The translations under genes and the position numbers were made by a program. This document shows, piece by piece, positions 14,274-22,683 of a stretch of DNA of 28,828 bases. The stretch comes from Bacteroidales bacterium. Lineage in GTDB: Bacteria; Bacteroidota; Bacteroidia; Bacteroidales; UBA932. The stretch lies in assembly GCA_017483985.1 (NCBI GenBank), contig JAFUUB010000046.1, forward strand, positions 1-28,828. The letters are read 5' to 3'. Numbering within the stretch: position 1 is the stretch's first letter; every line of letters starts with the position of its first letter. The notes below the pieces were generated by a model. That model ran no database searches. It saw only the letters and a program-made list of their open reading frames with translations, and was not told the DNA's origin.

Positions 14274-15434
14274 TTACCAGGCAAGGGAGAAGATCCGGGG
14301 ACTGCGGACGCCGGGCTTGAGCTCGCCGCCGGCGACGTAGATGGCATAGTGACCGGGCGCGGAGGCTGCCGGGCGAACGGCGACGCCGGGGCCGGCGAGC
14401 GCGCAGGCGGGGACGGTGCCGAGGCGGGTCCATGCGCACGAGACCGGATCGAAGGCGAAAACGTCCTGGCGGAACTGATACTCAGCCGGTTCCTTGGAGA
14501 GGTACGGGATGCGGTCTTCCGGGGTGTTGTGCAGGGCGCGGGCGAAGATGGCACGGTTCACGCCGCCCACGACGACCAGGCGGCCGTCGGGCAGGGTCGC
14601 GCCGGTGGCGCCGACGAAGGTGCCGCCGTCGGGGATGGCGGGGGCTTCGGTCCAGACAGATTTCTCGACTCCGCCTTCGGCTCCGCTCGAAATGACAGTG
14701 TCGGCACCTTCGGCTCCGGTCGAGAGCGCCATGTCGCTGTCATTTCGACCAAGCGAAGCGCGTGGAGAAATCTCCATCACGATCCCGCGGTCCGAAACGT
14801 CCAGGGTTTCGGGGTTGAAACCGCCCCAGACGTAGAGCCTGCCGGCCGAGGCATAGGCGACCGGCTGGACCAGCGGCTCAGGAAGGTCGGCAATCTTGGA
14901 CCAGACATAAGTACCAATCTTGCAAGCATATACACCCGTCGTCCCTACGCCGCCCACCAGGTACAGGTTCTCGCCGTCACGGGTCCAGCCGCACTGTTCC
15001 ATGGGCACGGGAAGTTGCGGCAGGGTACGAAGCACGGCCTTGCCGTAACTCAGCCGGAGTTCATACACTTTATCGGTCGTGACGCCGCAGACGTTGCCGC
15101 CTGCCAGTACCAATGTGCTGTCCACCGCAAAAGTGGCGCCATATGCCGTGGAATCCGGCAGAACCCCGGCATGGATCCACTTGCGGCCGTGCGGGGCTTT
15201 GGCCCAGATATCGGCATATACCCGCTTGGCGCCTCCGTCGAGGAGGCTCTTGTCCGGGAAATTCGCGCCTCCGGCCACCACCAGCACATCCTGGATGGCC
15301 CCGCAGAACGGCGCCGACACCCCCTTCGCATACGCGGCGTCGGGGATGGCTTTCAAATCGGTTACTTTCATCGTTTCCGTGTTACAGGCGGCCAGGCACA
15401 GGGCCAGGGCCGCCATGTGGACAATTCGTTTCAT
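14274..15434 (-). CDS. nanM: Kelch-type N-acetylneuraminate epimerase/mutarotase
   Basis: A 386-residue lipoprotein-like protein starting MKRIVHMAALALCLAAC (Cys17); the upstream frame extension to 15458 is rejected because the signal starts here. Repeated blades show VLVVAGGANFPD, LVLAGGN, LYLVGGV, LYVWGGFNPE and LVVVGGVN, the kelch pattern of the cyclically permuted mutarotase family related to NanM. The reaction would be interconversion of alpha- and beta-sialic acid for uptake or lyase action. A palindromic repeat encodes residues about 221-259 (ISPRASLGRND...GGVEKS), placed between two blades. It lies 233 nt downstream of the AGE epimerase gene. Confidence 0.85.
   Translation of the reverse strand: MKRIVHMAALALCLAACNTETMKVTDLKAIPDAAYAKGVSAPFCGAIQDVLVVAGGANFPDKSLLDGGAKRVYADIWAKAPHGRKWIHAGVLPDSTAYGATFAVDSTLVLAGGNVCGVTTDKVYELRLSYGKAVLRTLPQLPVPMEQCGWTRDGENLYLVGGVGTTGVYACKIGTYVWSKIADLPEPLVQPVAYASAGRLYVWGGFNPETLDVSDRGIVMEISPRASLGRNDSDMALSTGAEGADTVISSGAEGGVEKSVWTEAPAIPDGGTFVGATGATLPDGRLVVVGGVNRAIFARALHNTPEDRIPYLSKEPAEYQFRQDVFAFDPVSCAWTRLGTVPACALAGPGVAVRPAASAPGHYAIYVAGGELKPGVRSPRIFSLAW
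14658..14773. repeat. Palindromic repeat element inside the kelch gene
   Basis: 116 bp and the cleanest copy. Outer arms are AGATTTCTC (14658-14666) and GAGAAATCT (14765-14773); inner arms are CGAAATGACAG (14688-14698) and CTGTCATTTCG (14737-14747), all perfect. Confidence 0.9.
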
Positions 15435-15448
15435 CCGTTTATCGGTTC

Positions 15449-15532
15449 TCGTCCTCAAAAACAGGCATTTTTGAGGACGAAGTGTTCATTTTGCGCTACT
15501 CATCCTCAAATAAGGTCGATTTTGAGGACGAA
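15449..15532. repeat. Two hairpins of a different repeat (TCGTCCTCAAA type)
   Basis: TCGTCCTCAAAAA (15449-15461) and TTTTTGAGGACGA (15468-15480) form a perfect 13-bp stem with a 6-nt loop. A second, less perfect copy, ATCCTCAAA...TTTGAGGAC, lies at 15502-15530. Both sit just upstream of the kelch start in the transcript. They may slow or end transcription or guard mRNA ends. Confidence 0.85.
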
Positions 15533-15540
15533 ACAGTTTC

Positions 15541-15606
15541 CTTCACTTCGCTCGGAATGACAAGGCCTACACCCGGAATGACAAAGGTCCTTCACTCGGA
15601 ATAACA
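15541..15606. repeat. Cluster of short CGGAATGACA repeats
   Basis: CTCGGAATGACA, CCCGGAATGACA and CTCGGAATAACA occur in succession within 66 bp. They match the core of the subtype at 11472-11543. The whole gap 15435-15667 between the epimerase and kelch genes is made mostly of repeats. Confidence 0.65.
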
Positions 15607-15667
15607 GCCTGCCCATCCTCCGGCAAGTTCAGGAACCGTCGGGGATGGCGAAACCGGGGGACAACCG

Positions 15668-16843
15668 TCACCCCAGGATCTCGTCATACAGCGCGGCGGC
15701 CTTGAGCATCATGCGGGGGATGTGGAAGGGACCCTTGAAGAGGTTGCCCTTCGCCGGCTGGGCGACGGTGCCGTCGCGGTGGAGGTAGCCGTACCATTCG
15801 CCGTACTGCTCGTCGGGGAAGACGCGGTAGGCGTAGTCGAACGCCTTCTTGTGCATCTCCAGATACTTGTCATCGCCCGTGGCCTGGTAGGCGTACAGGC
15901 CGGCGAGGATGGTCTCGCACTGGGGCCACCAGAATTTCATGTCCTGGGAGTAGTCCTGCGGCGGGAAGCCCTTGCAGTCGCGGAAGTTGATCATACCGCC
16001 GTACTCCTCGTCCCAGCCCCATTTCCAGGCCCAGTCGATAATGGTCGTGCCCATCTTCACGAGGTCCGGATCCCAGTCGCGCGATTTCGCGATGTCCAGG
16101 ATGAACCAGCCCGTCTCCATACAGTGGCCCGGGTTGATGACGCGTCCCGCGAGGGTGTCGATGAACTCGCCATTCGGCCCCACCATCTCCAGGACGGTCC
16201 CGAACTCCGGCTTCATGAAGTAGGTCTTGAGCTCGTGGATGCTCTTGTCGATCTGCTCGTCCAGGCAAGGGTCGTCGGACACCTGCTTGAGGACGTTCGC
16301 CACGTTGATCAGCATCATCGTGATGGAGTGGCCCCGGGCGTCGAAGTCGAACTTCGGCGGCAGGAATCCCGGCTCCGCGAGCATCCATTGGATCTTCTTG
16401 AACAGCGCCACGGCCTTCTCGGCATACTCCGGATCCTCGGCCGCGAGACTGTATTCCGCCATCGCGATGGCCGCGAAACACTCGGAGAACACGTAACGGC
16501 GCTTCTGCACCGGCTTTCCGCCGGCAGTCACGGCGAAGAACATGTGCCCGTCCCTGTCGAAACAGTGGGCCTCGATGAAGTCGACGGCCGAAGCCGCCGC
16601 GTCCAGGCATTCTTCGCTCCCCAGCCGGATGGCCGCGAACGAAGCGATGTATCCCCACCGGCCCTGGAACCAGACGGACTTGGTGGTGTCCATCAGGGTG
16701 CCGTCCCGGTCCAGGCAGGTGAAGATGCCGCCATTCTCCCGGTCCAGGCCGTTTTCCAGCCAGAACGGGAGAATGTCGGCGACGATGTCCGTGCCAACCC
16801 GCTGCCGGCACGACCGTAGATAGTCAATTTGTTCTGAAGTCAT
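15668..16843 (-). CDS. nanE: N-acylglucosamine 2-epimerase (AGE), ManNAc to GlcNAc
   Basis: A 391-residue cytoplasmic enzyme of the AGE/renin-binding protein family, near the usual length. It forms an alpha/alpha barrel with SVWFQGRWGYIASFAA near 56-70, the active-site region GRVINPGHCMETGWF with His240, WWPQCE, and the C-terminal KGPFHIPR with His374. In Bacteroides fragilis the sialic acid pathway uses this type of epimerase to turn ManNAc from the lyase into GlcNAc, so no ManNAc kinase (NanK) is needed; none is present here. It starts 3 nt after the lyase stop, so the two are in one operon. Confidence 0.92.
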   Translation of the reverse strand: MTSEQIDYLRSCRQRVGTDIVADILPFWLENGLDRENGGIFTCLDRDGTLMDTTKSVWFQGRWGYIASFAAIRLGSEECLDAAASAVDFIEAHCFDRDGHMFFAVTAGGKPVQKRRYVFSECFAAIAMAEYSLAAEDPEYAEKAVALFKKIQWMLAEPGFLPPKFDFDARGHSITMMLINVANVLKQVSDDPCLDEQIDKSIHELKTYFMKPEFGTVLEMVGPNGEFIDTLAGRVINPGHCMETGWFILDIAKSRDWDPDLVKMGTTIIDWAWKWGWDEEYGGMINFRDCKGFPPQDYSQDMKFWWPQCETILAGLYAYQATGDDKYLEMHKKAFDYAYRVFPDEQYGEWYGYLHRDGTVAQPAKGNLFKGPFHIPRMMLKAAALYDEILG

Positions 16844-16846
16844 AGT

Positions 16847-17764
16847 TTAGAACCGGTTACACCGCTCGAAGAAATGGATTTCCTCCAGCTCCCGCTTCAT
16901 CGCGGCCTCTTCCTCGTCGGTCATGTTGCGCCAGGGGACGCGGTTCGGACCCAGGTCCAGGCCGATGAGTTTCATAATCCGCTTGCCGCCCACGATGTTG
17001 CCGCGGAAGTGGCAGATCACGTTGATCACCTCCTGCGAGAAGTTCTGCAGCTCGCGGGCTTTCTCAAGGTCCCCGGCCGCCCAGGCTTCGCCGATGGCGA
17101 CCTGCTCGCGGCCGTTGTAGTTGGTCGTGCCGCAGATGCCGCCCTGGGCACCGCCCTGTGCGAGGGACGGGAGGTACGTCTCGTCCTGGCCATGGAGCAT
17201 GTCGAACTTGCCGTCCTTGTACAGTCGGCACTGGTTGTATTCGTACAGGCTCTCGAAGGTGTACTTGATGCCCGCAAAGTTCGGGATGCGCCCGTCCACG
17301 GCCTTCAGGAAGTCCAGCATGGGCAGGAAGGCCCCGTTGAAAGCGGGAATGTGGTAGAAATAGAACGGCAGCTCTGGTGCGGCGGCGGCGATGGTCTCGC
17401 AGTACTTGACGAGTTCCTCCACGCGGCCGATCTTCGGGAAGGGCGGCGCCATCGCGCCGATGCCCCAGGCCCCGATCGCTGCGGCGTGCCGGGCCAGCTC
17501 CACCGACTCCCGCAGGCAGCAGCTGCCCACATGGACGATGACCTTGAAGCCCGCAGGCACGGCGGCCATCCAGGCCTCCGCCAGCTGCTTCCGCTCCTCT
17601 GTGGTGAGCATATAGCCCTCGCCGGAGGATCCGTTGATGAATACGCCCTTCAGTCCGTTCTTCGCCAGCATGGCGGCATAGGCCGGAATGGGTTCCAGGT
17701 TGACGTCCCCGTTCGGTTTCATCGGGGTGAAAGGAGCGTCGATAAGACCGATAATCTTTTCCAT
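16847..17764 (-). CDS. nanA: N-acetylneuraminate lyase
   Basis: A 305-residue class I aldolase of the DHDPS/NAL family that cleaves sialic acid to ManNAc and pyruvate in the cytoplasm. Seen are GSSGEGY at 45-51 (carboxylate binding), Tyr137 in FYFYHIP, and the Schiff-base Lys167 in AGIKYT, all at the expected spacing. The start is the ATG at 17764 (MEKIIGLIDAPFTPM); an upstream TTG at 17773 is less likely. It is 23 nt downstream of the sialidase gene. Confidence 0.95.
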   Translation of the reverse strand: MEKIIGLIDAPFTPMKPNGDVNLEPIPAYAAMLAKNGLKGVFINGSSGEGYMLTTEERKQLAEAWMAAVPAGFKVIVHVGSCCLRESVELARHAAAIGAWGIGAMAPPFPKIGRVEELVKYCETIAAAAPELPFYFYHIPAFNGAFLPMLDFLKAVDGRIPNFAGIKYTFESLYEYNQCRLYKDGKFDMLHGQDETYLPSLAQGGAQGGICGTTNYNGREQVAIGEAWAAGDLEKARELQNFSQEVINVICHFRGNIVGGKRIMKLIGLDLGPNRVPWRNMTDEEEAAMKRELEEIHFFERCNRF

Positions 17765-17787
17765 TTCTTTCAATGATAACTAAATTC

Positions 17788-19167
17788 TTACAGGATGTCT
17801 TCTAACGGAACGGCCTGGAAGGTCATATGGGCCTGGGAACTCTCGTAGAGGATGCCGACCGTCTTCCTGTCGATCATCGTCAGGCAGGAGTAGCCCCAGC
17901 CCTCCCCCTCGTCCAGCAGGCACTTCCGTGTCCAAGTCTTTCCACCGTCCAGGCTCATCTGGATGGTGATGTTCTTACGCTGCTTAGCGTCCGCGGGGTT
18001 GGAGAACAGGAGGATGTCCCGTTTCAGGACGTTGTCCTTCGCCCGTACCTTGAGGAGGCTCGCCATGCACACCGGTTCCACGAGCTGTCCGTCGGACTCG
18101 TGCGGAGTCCAGGTACGGCCCATGTCCTTCGTCACGTACACGGCGCGGCCGGTATGGCGGTTGTCACGCATGTTCAGCATCAGTTCGCCCGGGGCGACTT
18201 CGGCCACCTGGGACTCGGTGGTGTTGATTTTCGCGTATTCGTGGACGTGCCAGGTAAGGCCGCGGTCGGTGGAATACATGATGCCGGCGGCCGGCGTGCG
18301 CTCCGGCTGGGGTTCCTGGTGCTGGAACGGGACGACGAGGGTTCCGTCATCCATCGTGATGCCGCGGCCGGGGCCCTGGAAGGTGAAGTTCCAGGGCTCC
18401 CGCTTGACCTGCCGCGTGAGGTTCACGGGTTCGGACCAGGTGATGCCGTCGTCCGTGGAGCGGGCCATTATCAGCTGGGGCGTGGTTTCGGGCTCGAAGC
18501 CGCTTCCGGCGGTCCACCAGGCCGCCTTGCCGGCCTCGCCGCCGTGCGTCCAGGCCGCGAAGACGAGCAGGTCGCCCGTCACTTCGTCGACGAGGATGCA
18601 CGGATCGCCGATGCCGTTGAGTTCCTCCGGGAGTCCGCCCCATTCTCCCATATCCATCGCCACGATCATCGGCCCCCAGGTGCGTCCTCCGTCCGTGGAG
18701 CGGCTGACGCCGATGTCGATATGCCCCTGCAGGTCCCGGGAGTTCTCGTGCCGGATGTCATAGACACCCACGAGCGTGCCCTTTTTCGTGGTCACGAGCC
18801 CGGGAATGCGGTAGGCGGCAACCCCGTCGTCACCGGCGGTACGGACCTTGCGGGCGAGGCGGTGCTTCCGCGCGCCTTCCTCCTTGACGGCAAAACCTTT
18901 CGACTTGATTTTCAAAGAGAAAGGCTTGTCGATCCGCTTCACTTTCGACGCATCCAGCCGGATGTACAGGACGCCGTCCTTCACGTAGTAGTCCTGCAGC
19001 GCCTTGCGGCGAAGGCCGCGAAGGGAGACTTTCAAGGGGGGCGTCGTCCCTTCCGGGACGGTCACCTCGGCCACGGGGACGTCCGCGTCCTGGATCACGG
19101 GAACTTGATAATGGTGGATCTGGATGCCTGCGGAGGCAATCAGGACCATCAAGGAGGTCAGCAGCAT
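17788..19167 (-). CDS. GH33 exo-alpha-sialidase
   Basis: A 459-residue protein that releases terminal sialic acid. A short N-terminal domain (about 20-95) resembles the sialidase N-terminal domain, and the six-bladed propeller follows. Seen are the YRIP motif with Arg120, Asp137 in YDIRH, Asp boxes at about 156-164 (SRSTDGGRTW), 235-244 (ARSTDDGITW), 298-306 (YSTDRGLTW) and 404-412 (SLDGGKTW), Glu318 in TTESQVAE, Arg334 in NMRDNR, and Tyr441 in YESS. The hydrophobic N-terminus (MLLTSLMVLIASAG) lacks basic residues, so export may be weak or the true start altered. An in-frame stop a few codons upstream excludes a longer form. Confidence 0.94.
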   Translation of the reverse strand: MLLTSLMVLIASAGIQIHHYQVPVIQDADVPVAEVTVPEGTTPPLKVSLRGLRRKALQDYYVKDGVLYIRLDASKVKRIDKPFSLKIKSKGFAVKEEGARKHRLARKVRTAGDDGVAAYRIPGLVTTKKGTLVGVYDIRHENSRDLQGHIDIGVSRSTDGGRTWGPMIVAMDMGEWGGLPEELNGIGDPCILVDEVTGDLLVFAAWTHGGEAGKAAWWTAGSGFEPETTPQLIMARSTDDGITWSEPVNLTRQVKREPWNFTFQGPGRGITMDDGTLVVPFQHQEPQPERTPAAGIMYSTDRGLTWHVHEYAKINTTESQVAEVAPGELMLNMRDNRHTGRAVYVTKDMGRTWTPHESDGQLVEPVCMASLLKVRAKDNVLKRDILLFSNPADAKQRKNITIQMSLDGGKTWTRKCLLDEGEGWGYSCLTMIDRKTVGILYESSQAHMTFQAVPLEDIL

Positions 19168-19288
19168 GGTGATGATGGTTTAATGGCGGTAATCCGAAGA
19201 ATCAATACCGCAAGGACGGCGGCGTTGATGAGACCGATTTTTTCAGTGAATGATTGGTTGTTTCAGTGTTATTATCAAATAGCGGCCG
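19168..19288 (-). other. Gap before the sialidase gene with a lyase-start-like remnant
   Basis: The minus strand shows a short frame EKIGLINAAVLAVLILRITA without a start codon. Its bases ATCGGTCTCATCAACGC match the lyase gene start (ATCGGTCTTATCGACGC) at 15 of 17 positions. No promoter box was found. It may be debris of a rearrangement that brought the sialidase gene here. Confidence 0.3.
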
Positions 19289-21172
19289 TTATTTGTCGCG
19301 GGTCGGGTCGGCGATGCCGCCGATGGCGACATCGATTTCCATGTACGCGCGGAGGTCGCTTTCCTTCGTCACGTCGAAGGACGCTTTCTCGCCGGTGGCC
19401 CGCATCAGGCGCTGGTACATCAGGGCCCGCTCCCAGGTGGAGAAGTACGGGCGGTTGTCCATCATCACGGACACCTGCTCGGCCCGGTACACGTTCGTCT
19501 CATAGCCGAATGCGCCCTCGTACGTGCCGATCCGCTCATACCGCGCATCCTTGGCGATGAGTTCCGAGCGCATCGCGTCCAGGGCCTTCCACGGGGCGTC
19601 CTCCTTGGATCCGCTCACGTTCAGCCCGGTCGGCAGGGACATGTTGTGGTAGCCGGAGATCGTGCTCGCCGTAGCGCTTGTTCCGGTATAACCGGAATTC
19701 CAATACTCGTCCAACAGGCGGGAGAAACCGTGGCCAGCGCCCTCGTGGAGGCATTCCTCCCGGTAGTCGCCGTTGCGCCGCCCGTTCGTGGCGTAGCCCA
19801 GGGCCGTCAGCTCATCGCCGGTCAGGGTGTGCTTGACGCCGTCCCGGTAGTCATAGTTCTGCCAGGTACCGCCATAACACCACTGGGAATACCCGGCGCT
19901 GGTGTTGGGGATCAGGCCCACCGGCGTAACGAAACGGCCGGAGGATTCCCAGTCGCACACCGGGCGGATGTAGCTGGTGTTGTTGTTCAGCATGAAGATG
20001 CCCACGTTGTTGACCGGGGTCTTCCCGCTGATGACTTCCGGGCAGTTCTCTGCCACGTAGGCGTAGATCGCGTTGCGGCCGCTCTGGCCGTAGGAAGACA
20101 TCATGGCCGCGGTACCCGACCCCGAATAGGTGGTGTTCCAGCGGGTGCCCACCCCGGCGCTCTCGGCCGGCGTCCAGCACACATAGGCGCTGAAATACTC
20201 CTTCATCGCCTTGAACGGCTGCACGGAGAAGATGTAGTCGATGGCTGCCTGGGCCGCCTGCGTATAGGTGTCCCGCTGGTCCTCGGTGAAGCCGTCGGAC
20301 ATGAACACGAACACGTAGGGGTTGATTCCTTCCTTGGTGGCCGTGAACCGGGGAGCAAAGTCGCCGGAACCGGCAAAATCCTCCACTTCCAGCGTCCCGA
20401 GATCCGCCACGGCGCCGCCGGACAGGTTCAGCGTCCGGGAAACCGTCATCTGCTGGGACCGCCCGTCCTTGTCGACCAGGTTGATATCCAAGCCGCTCAC
20501 CGTGCCGGGAAGGACGCAGGCATAGTAGTCCGCCCCTGCCTGGAAGACTCCTTTCAGGGTGACCGTCGTGCGCTGGCCCATCCGGTTGCGGGTCGCGTCG
20601 GAAGACAGATCCGGCCTGCCGGATCCCAGTCCCGCGATCCGGGCGTCGCCCGTCAGGAACGAACTGCCCGTGAAGGAAATCTCGGCAACGTCGGCCGCCG
20701 GGTCGCCGGAAAGACGGAACTTCAGCAGGGCCGTCAGCGGGGAAAGGGTCACGCCGCCTTGGTACGAGACCGTCGATCCGGCCATCAGGAAAGCCGCATC
20801 ATCCACGCCGCCGGAAACCGCCTGCTGCTGATCCGGAACCATCACGAACATGCTCTCCGAGGAGGCGATGATGAACGACGAAGCCGGATACAGGAACCAG
20901 TAGGAGGAGCCCGCCGTAGCGGCGGATACCGAGAAACCGGCAGTCAGGGCCGAGGCCCCGCTGGTGGACAGCGTTTTCGTGGGCGGGGCCAGGGAACCTT
21001 CCTGGGAAACCAGCAGGACCTTGTCCGAGGAGGACCAGCTGCCCTTCGGCATGCCGGAGGGCAGGGTCACGTCCACGGAAAAGCCGTCGATGGTCTCTCC
21101 GGGGACCGGGTCCTTCTGACAGGCCGTCAGAAGGACTCCAGCCGCCAGAGTCCAATAGAGGATCCGTTTCAT
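19289..21172 (-). CDS. M64-type metallopeptidase lipoprotein (IgA peptidase family)
   Basis: A 627-residue lipoprotein (MKRILYWTLAAGVLLTAC, Cys18). Residues about 20-280 form N-terminal beta-rich domains. The catalytic domain begins at about 285 (INPYVFVFMSDGFTEDQRDTY), the usual opening of the M64 domain, and carries HEGAGHGFSRLLDEY at 476-490. The two His and the later DEY are the expected zinc ligands, though the spacing is H-E-x-x-x-H, one residue longer than HExxH. Placed between surface-binding protein and sialidase, it may cut the protein backbone of mucin or IgA-like glycoproteins. Its ATG overlaps the stop of the preceding gene (TAATG). Confidence 0.88.
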   Translation of the reverse strand: MKRILYWTLAAGVLLTACQKDPVPGETIDGFSVDVTLPSGMPKGSWSSSDKVLLVSQEGSLAPPTKTLSTSGASALTAGFSVSAATAGSSYWFLYPASSFIIASSESMFVMVPDQQQAVSGGVDDAAFLMAGSTVSYQGGVTLSPLTALLKFRLSGDPAADVAEISFTGSSFLTGDARIAGLGSGRPDLSSDATRNRMGQRTTVTLKGVFQAGADYYACVLPGTVSGLDINLVDKDGRSQQMTVSRTLNLSGGAVADLGTLEVEDFAGSGDFAPRFTATKEGINPYVFVFMSDGFTEDQRDTYTQAAQAAIDYIFSVQPFKAMKEYFSAYVCWTPAESAGVGTRWNTTYSGSGTAAMMSSYGQSGRNAIYAYVAENCPEVISGKTPVNNVGIFMLNNNTSYIRPVCDWESSGRFVTPVGLIPNTSAGYSQWCYGGTWQNYDYRDGVKHTLTGDELTALGYATNGRRNGDYREECLHEGAGHGFSRLLDEYWNSGYTGTSATASTISGYHNMSLPTGLNVSGSKEDAPWKALDAMRSELIAKDARYERIGTYEGAFGYETNVYRAEQVSVMMDNRPYFSTWERALMYQRLMRATGEKASFDVTKESDLRAYMEIDVAIGGIADPTRDK

Positions 21173-22665
21173 TACCAGTCGAAGGTGATGTAGTTATACT
21201 CGCCGGTCGCGTTGCCCTTGGCATCCAGGCCGATCATCACCCCATGGTAGGAATCGGTGGAAGAATTCTCCCCGTTCCAGCTGTAGTAGGGCGCCGTCGT
21301 ATAGGCCGCGGCGGACAGCTCGAAGACAGGATAGGACGCGGTGGTCGTTCCGCCGCCTCTCCATTCGAGCGCTCCGGACGTATTGGCCTTCAGTTCGGCT
21401 TCATAGGCCTTCAGGATCTGGATGACGACGTTGGAATCGGTCATGTCATAATCGCCCGGGATGGTCCAGATGCCGAACTTCACGCCGGTCGCGCGGACAT
21501 AGTACCAGCCGCTGTAATACTGGAAGGCCCAGTCGGTCTTGGTCGCGGTGAACACTTCCACCGGTTCATCGGCGCCGGCCACGTGGATTTCCTCCAGGGC
21601 GTAGTCGCCGGTCGGGGAAAGGTTGGCGTCCAGGCCCACGAGAACGGCATAGTAGTCGCCGGGCTCGAATTCCTGCGGGGCCAGCCAGAGGTAGGAGGCG
21701 GACCAGCCGGTGGTGGAGTAGTACTCGTTCGTCATGTTCGTGACGTGCTGGTAGATCTGCTCCTCCAGGAACTCGTCGGTGAGGCCGGTGCCGGGCTTGG
21801 CAAAGCTCAGGACCGTAATCTTGGCCGTTCCGGACATTCCGTTGTTATAGACATAGTAGCGCTTGTACGTATTCAGGTCATAGCCCCAGCTCCAGTCGTT
21901 CCGCTGGTTCAGGACGATGGGAACGCGGCAGTTCAGGGTCGTGCCGGCCGTTTCGGCCACGAGGTTGCTGCTCAGGTCCGTCGCGACGACTTTCAGCTGG
22001 TTCAGGCCGTACGGGAGCTTGTCCATGTCCACGGTGACGGGAATCGTCGCCATCCTTTCGCCGACGGGAATCGTCACGCGGCCGTTGAACTGGGCGGCAG
22101 AAGCTGGAATCAGCGGATAGCGGGCGCCGTCCTCCGCAACCAGCTCGAGGGTGAGGGTGGCCGGGGTCGCGAGTTTCTTGTGGAGATTCACGCGGATGGT
22201 GGCGGCGCCGTCCACGAAGTCGGAACCGGACACGTTCAGGCGCGCGAGGTCCTGGACGGTCTCGGACAGCGAAACGGAGCTCTGGGAGGCGATCGTCGCG
22301 TTCTCCGCCGTCGCCATGGCGATGCTGACATTGTAGTTGCCGGGATTCGGCACGGTCTCGTCTATGCCCACGGTCAGGGTCTCCTTGACCTTGCCGGCGG
22401 GAATCGTGAACGAGGAAGGAAGCTTCACCGCCTCGGCGTCTATGCCCTCCGTATTGAAAGTCACCACGACATCCTTGTGGATGAAATGGGAGAGGGTGAA
22501 CACCAGGTCGGCCTCGTCGGCCGCGAAGGAGGAAGCCGACGCCGTCATGCTCACGGTCGGGAGCTCTTCCCCGGCATAGGGATTCTCCTGTTCCTTGGTG
22601 CAGGCGACCGCGAGGGCCAGGGCTGCGGCAAACGGGAGGATGATGTATTTGTTCATGGTTTTCAT
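21172..22665 (-). CDS. Surface glycan-binding-type lipoprotein
   Basis: A 497-residue lipoprotein (Cys22 in ALAVACTKEQ), positioned after SusD as SGBPs usually are. Two immunoglobulin-like or Calx-beta-like domains come first (about 35-135 and 140-248). Then come two related C-terminal modules at about 257-362 and 378-497; both open with an aromatic stretch (NDWSWGYDL; TDWAFQYYSGWYYV) and end with a matching strand (YYAVLVGLDANLSPTGDY; YHGVMIGLDAKGNATGEY). The many Trp and Tyr suit sugar binding, probably of sialylated glycan. The start could also be the ATG at 22656. Confidence 0.8.
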   Translation of the reverse strand: MKTMNKYIILPFAAALALAVACTKEQENPYAGEELPTVSMTASASSFAADEADLVFTLSHFIHKDVVVTFNTEGIDAEAVKLPSSFTIPAGKVKETLTVGIDETVPNPGNYNVSIAMATAENATIASQSSVSLSETVQDLARLNVSGSDFVDGAATIRVNLHKKLATPATLTLELVAEDGARYPLIPASAAQFNGRVTIPVGERMATIPVTVDMDKLPYGLNQLKVVATDLSSNLVAETAGTTLNCRVPIVLNQRNDWSWGYDLNTYKRYYVYNNGMSGTAKITVLSFAKPGTGLTDEFLEEQIYQHVTNMTNEYYSTTGWSASYLWLAPQEFEPGDYYAVLVGLDANLSPTGDYALEEIHVAGADEPVEVFTATKTDWAFQYYSGWYYVRATGVKFGIWTIPGDYDMTDSNVVIQILKAYEAELKANTSGALEWRGGGTTTASYPVFELSAAAYTTAPYYSWNGENSSTDSYHGVMIGLDAKGNATGEYNYITFDW

Positions 22666-22683
22666 CTCTTTGCAGTTTGGGGA

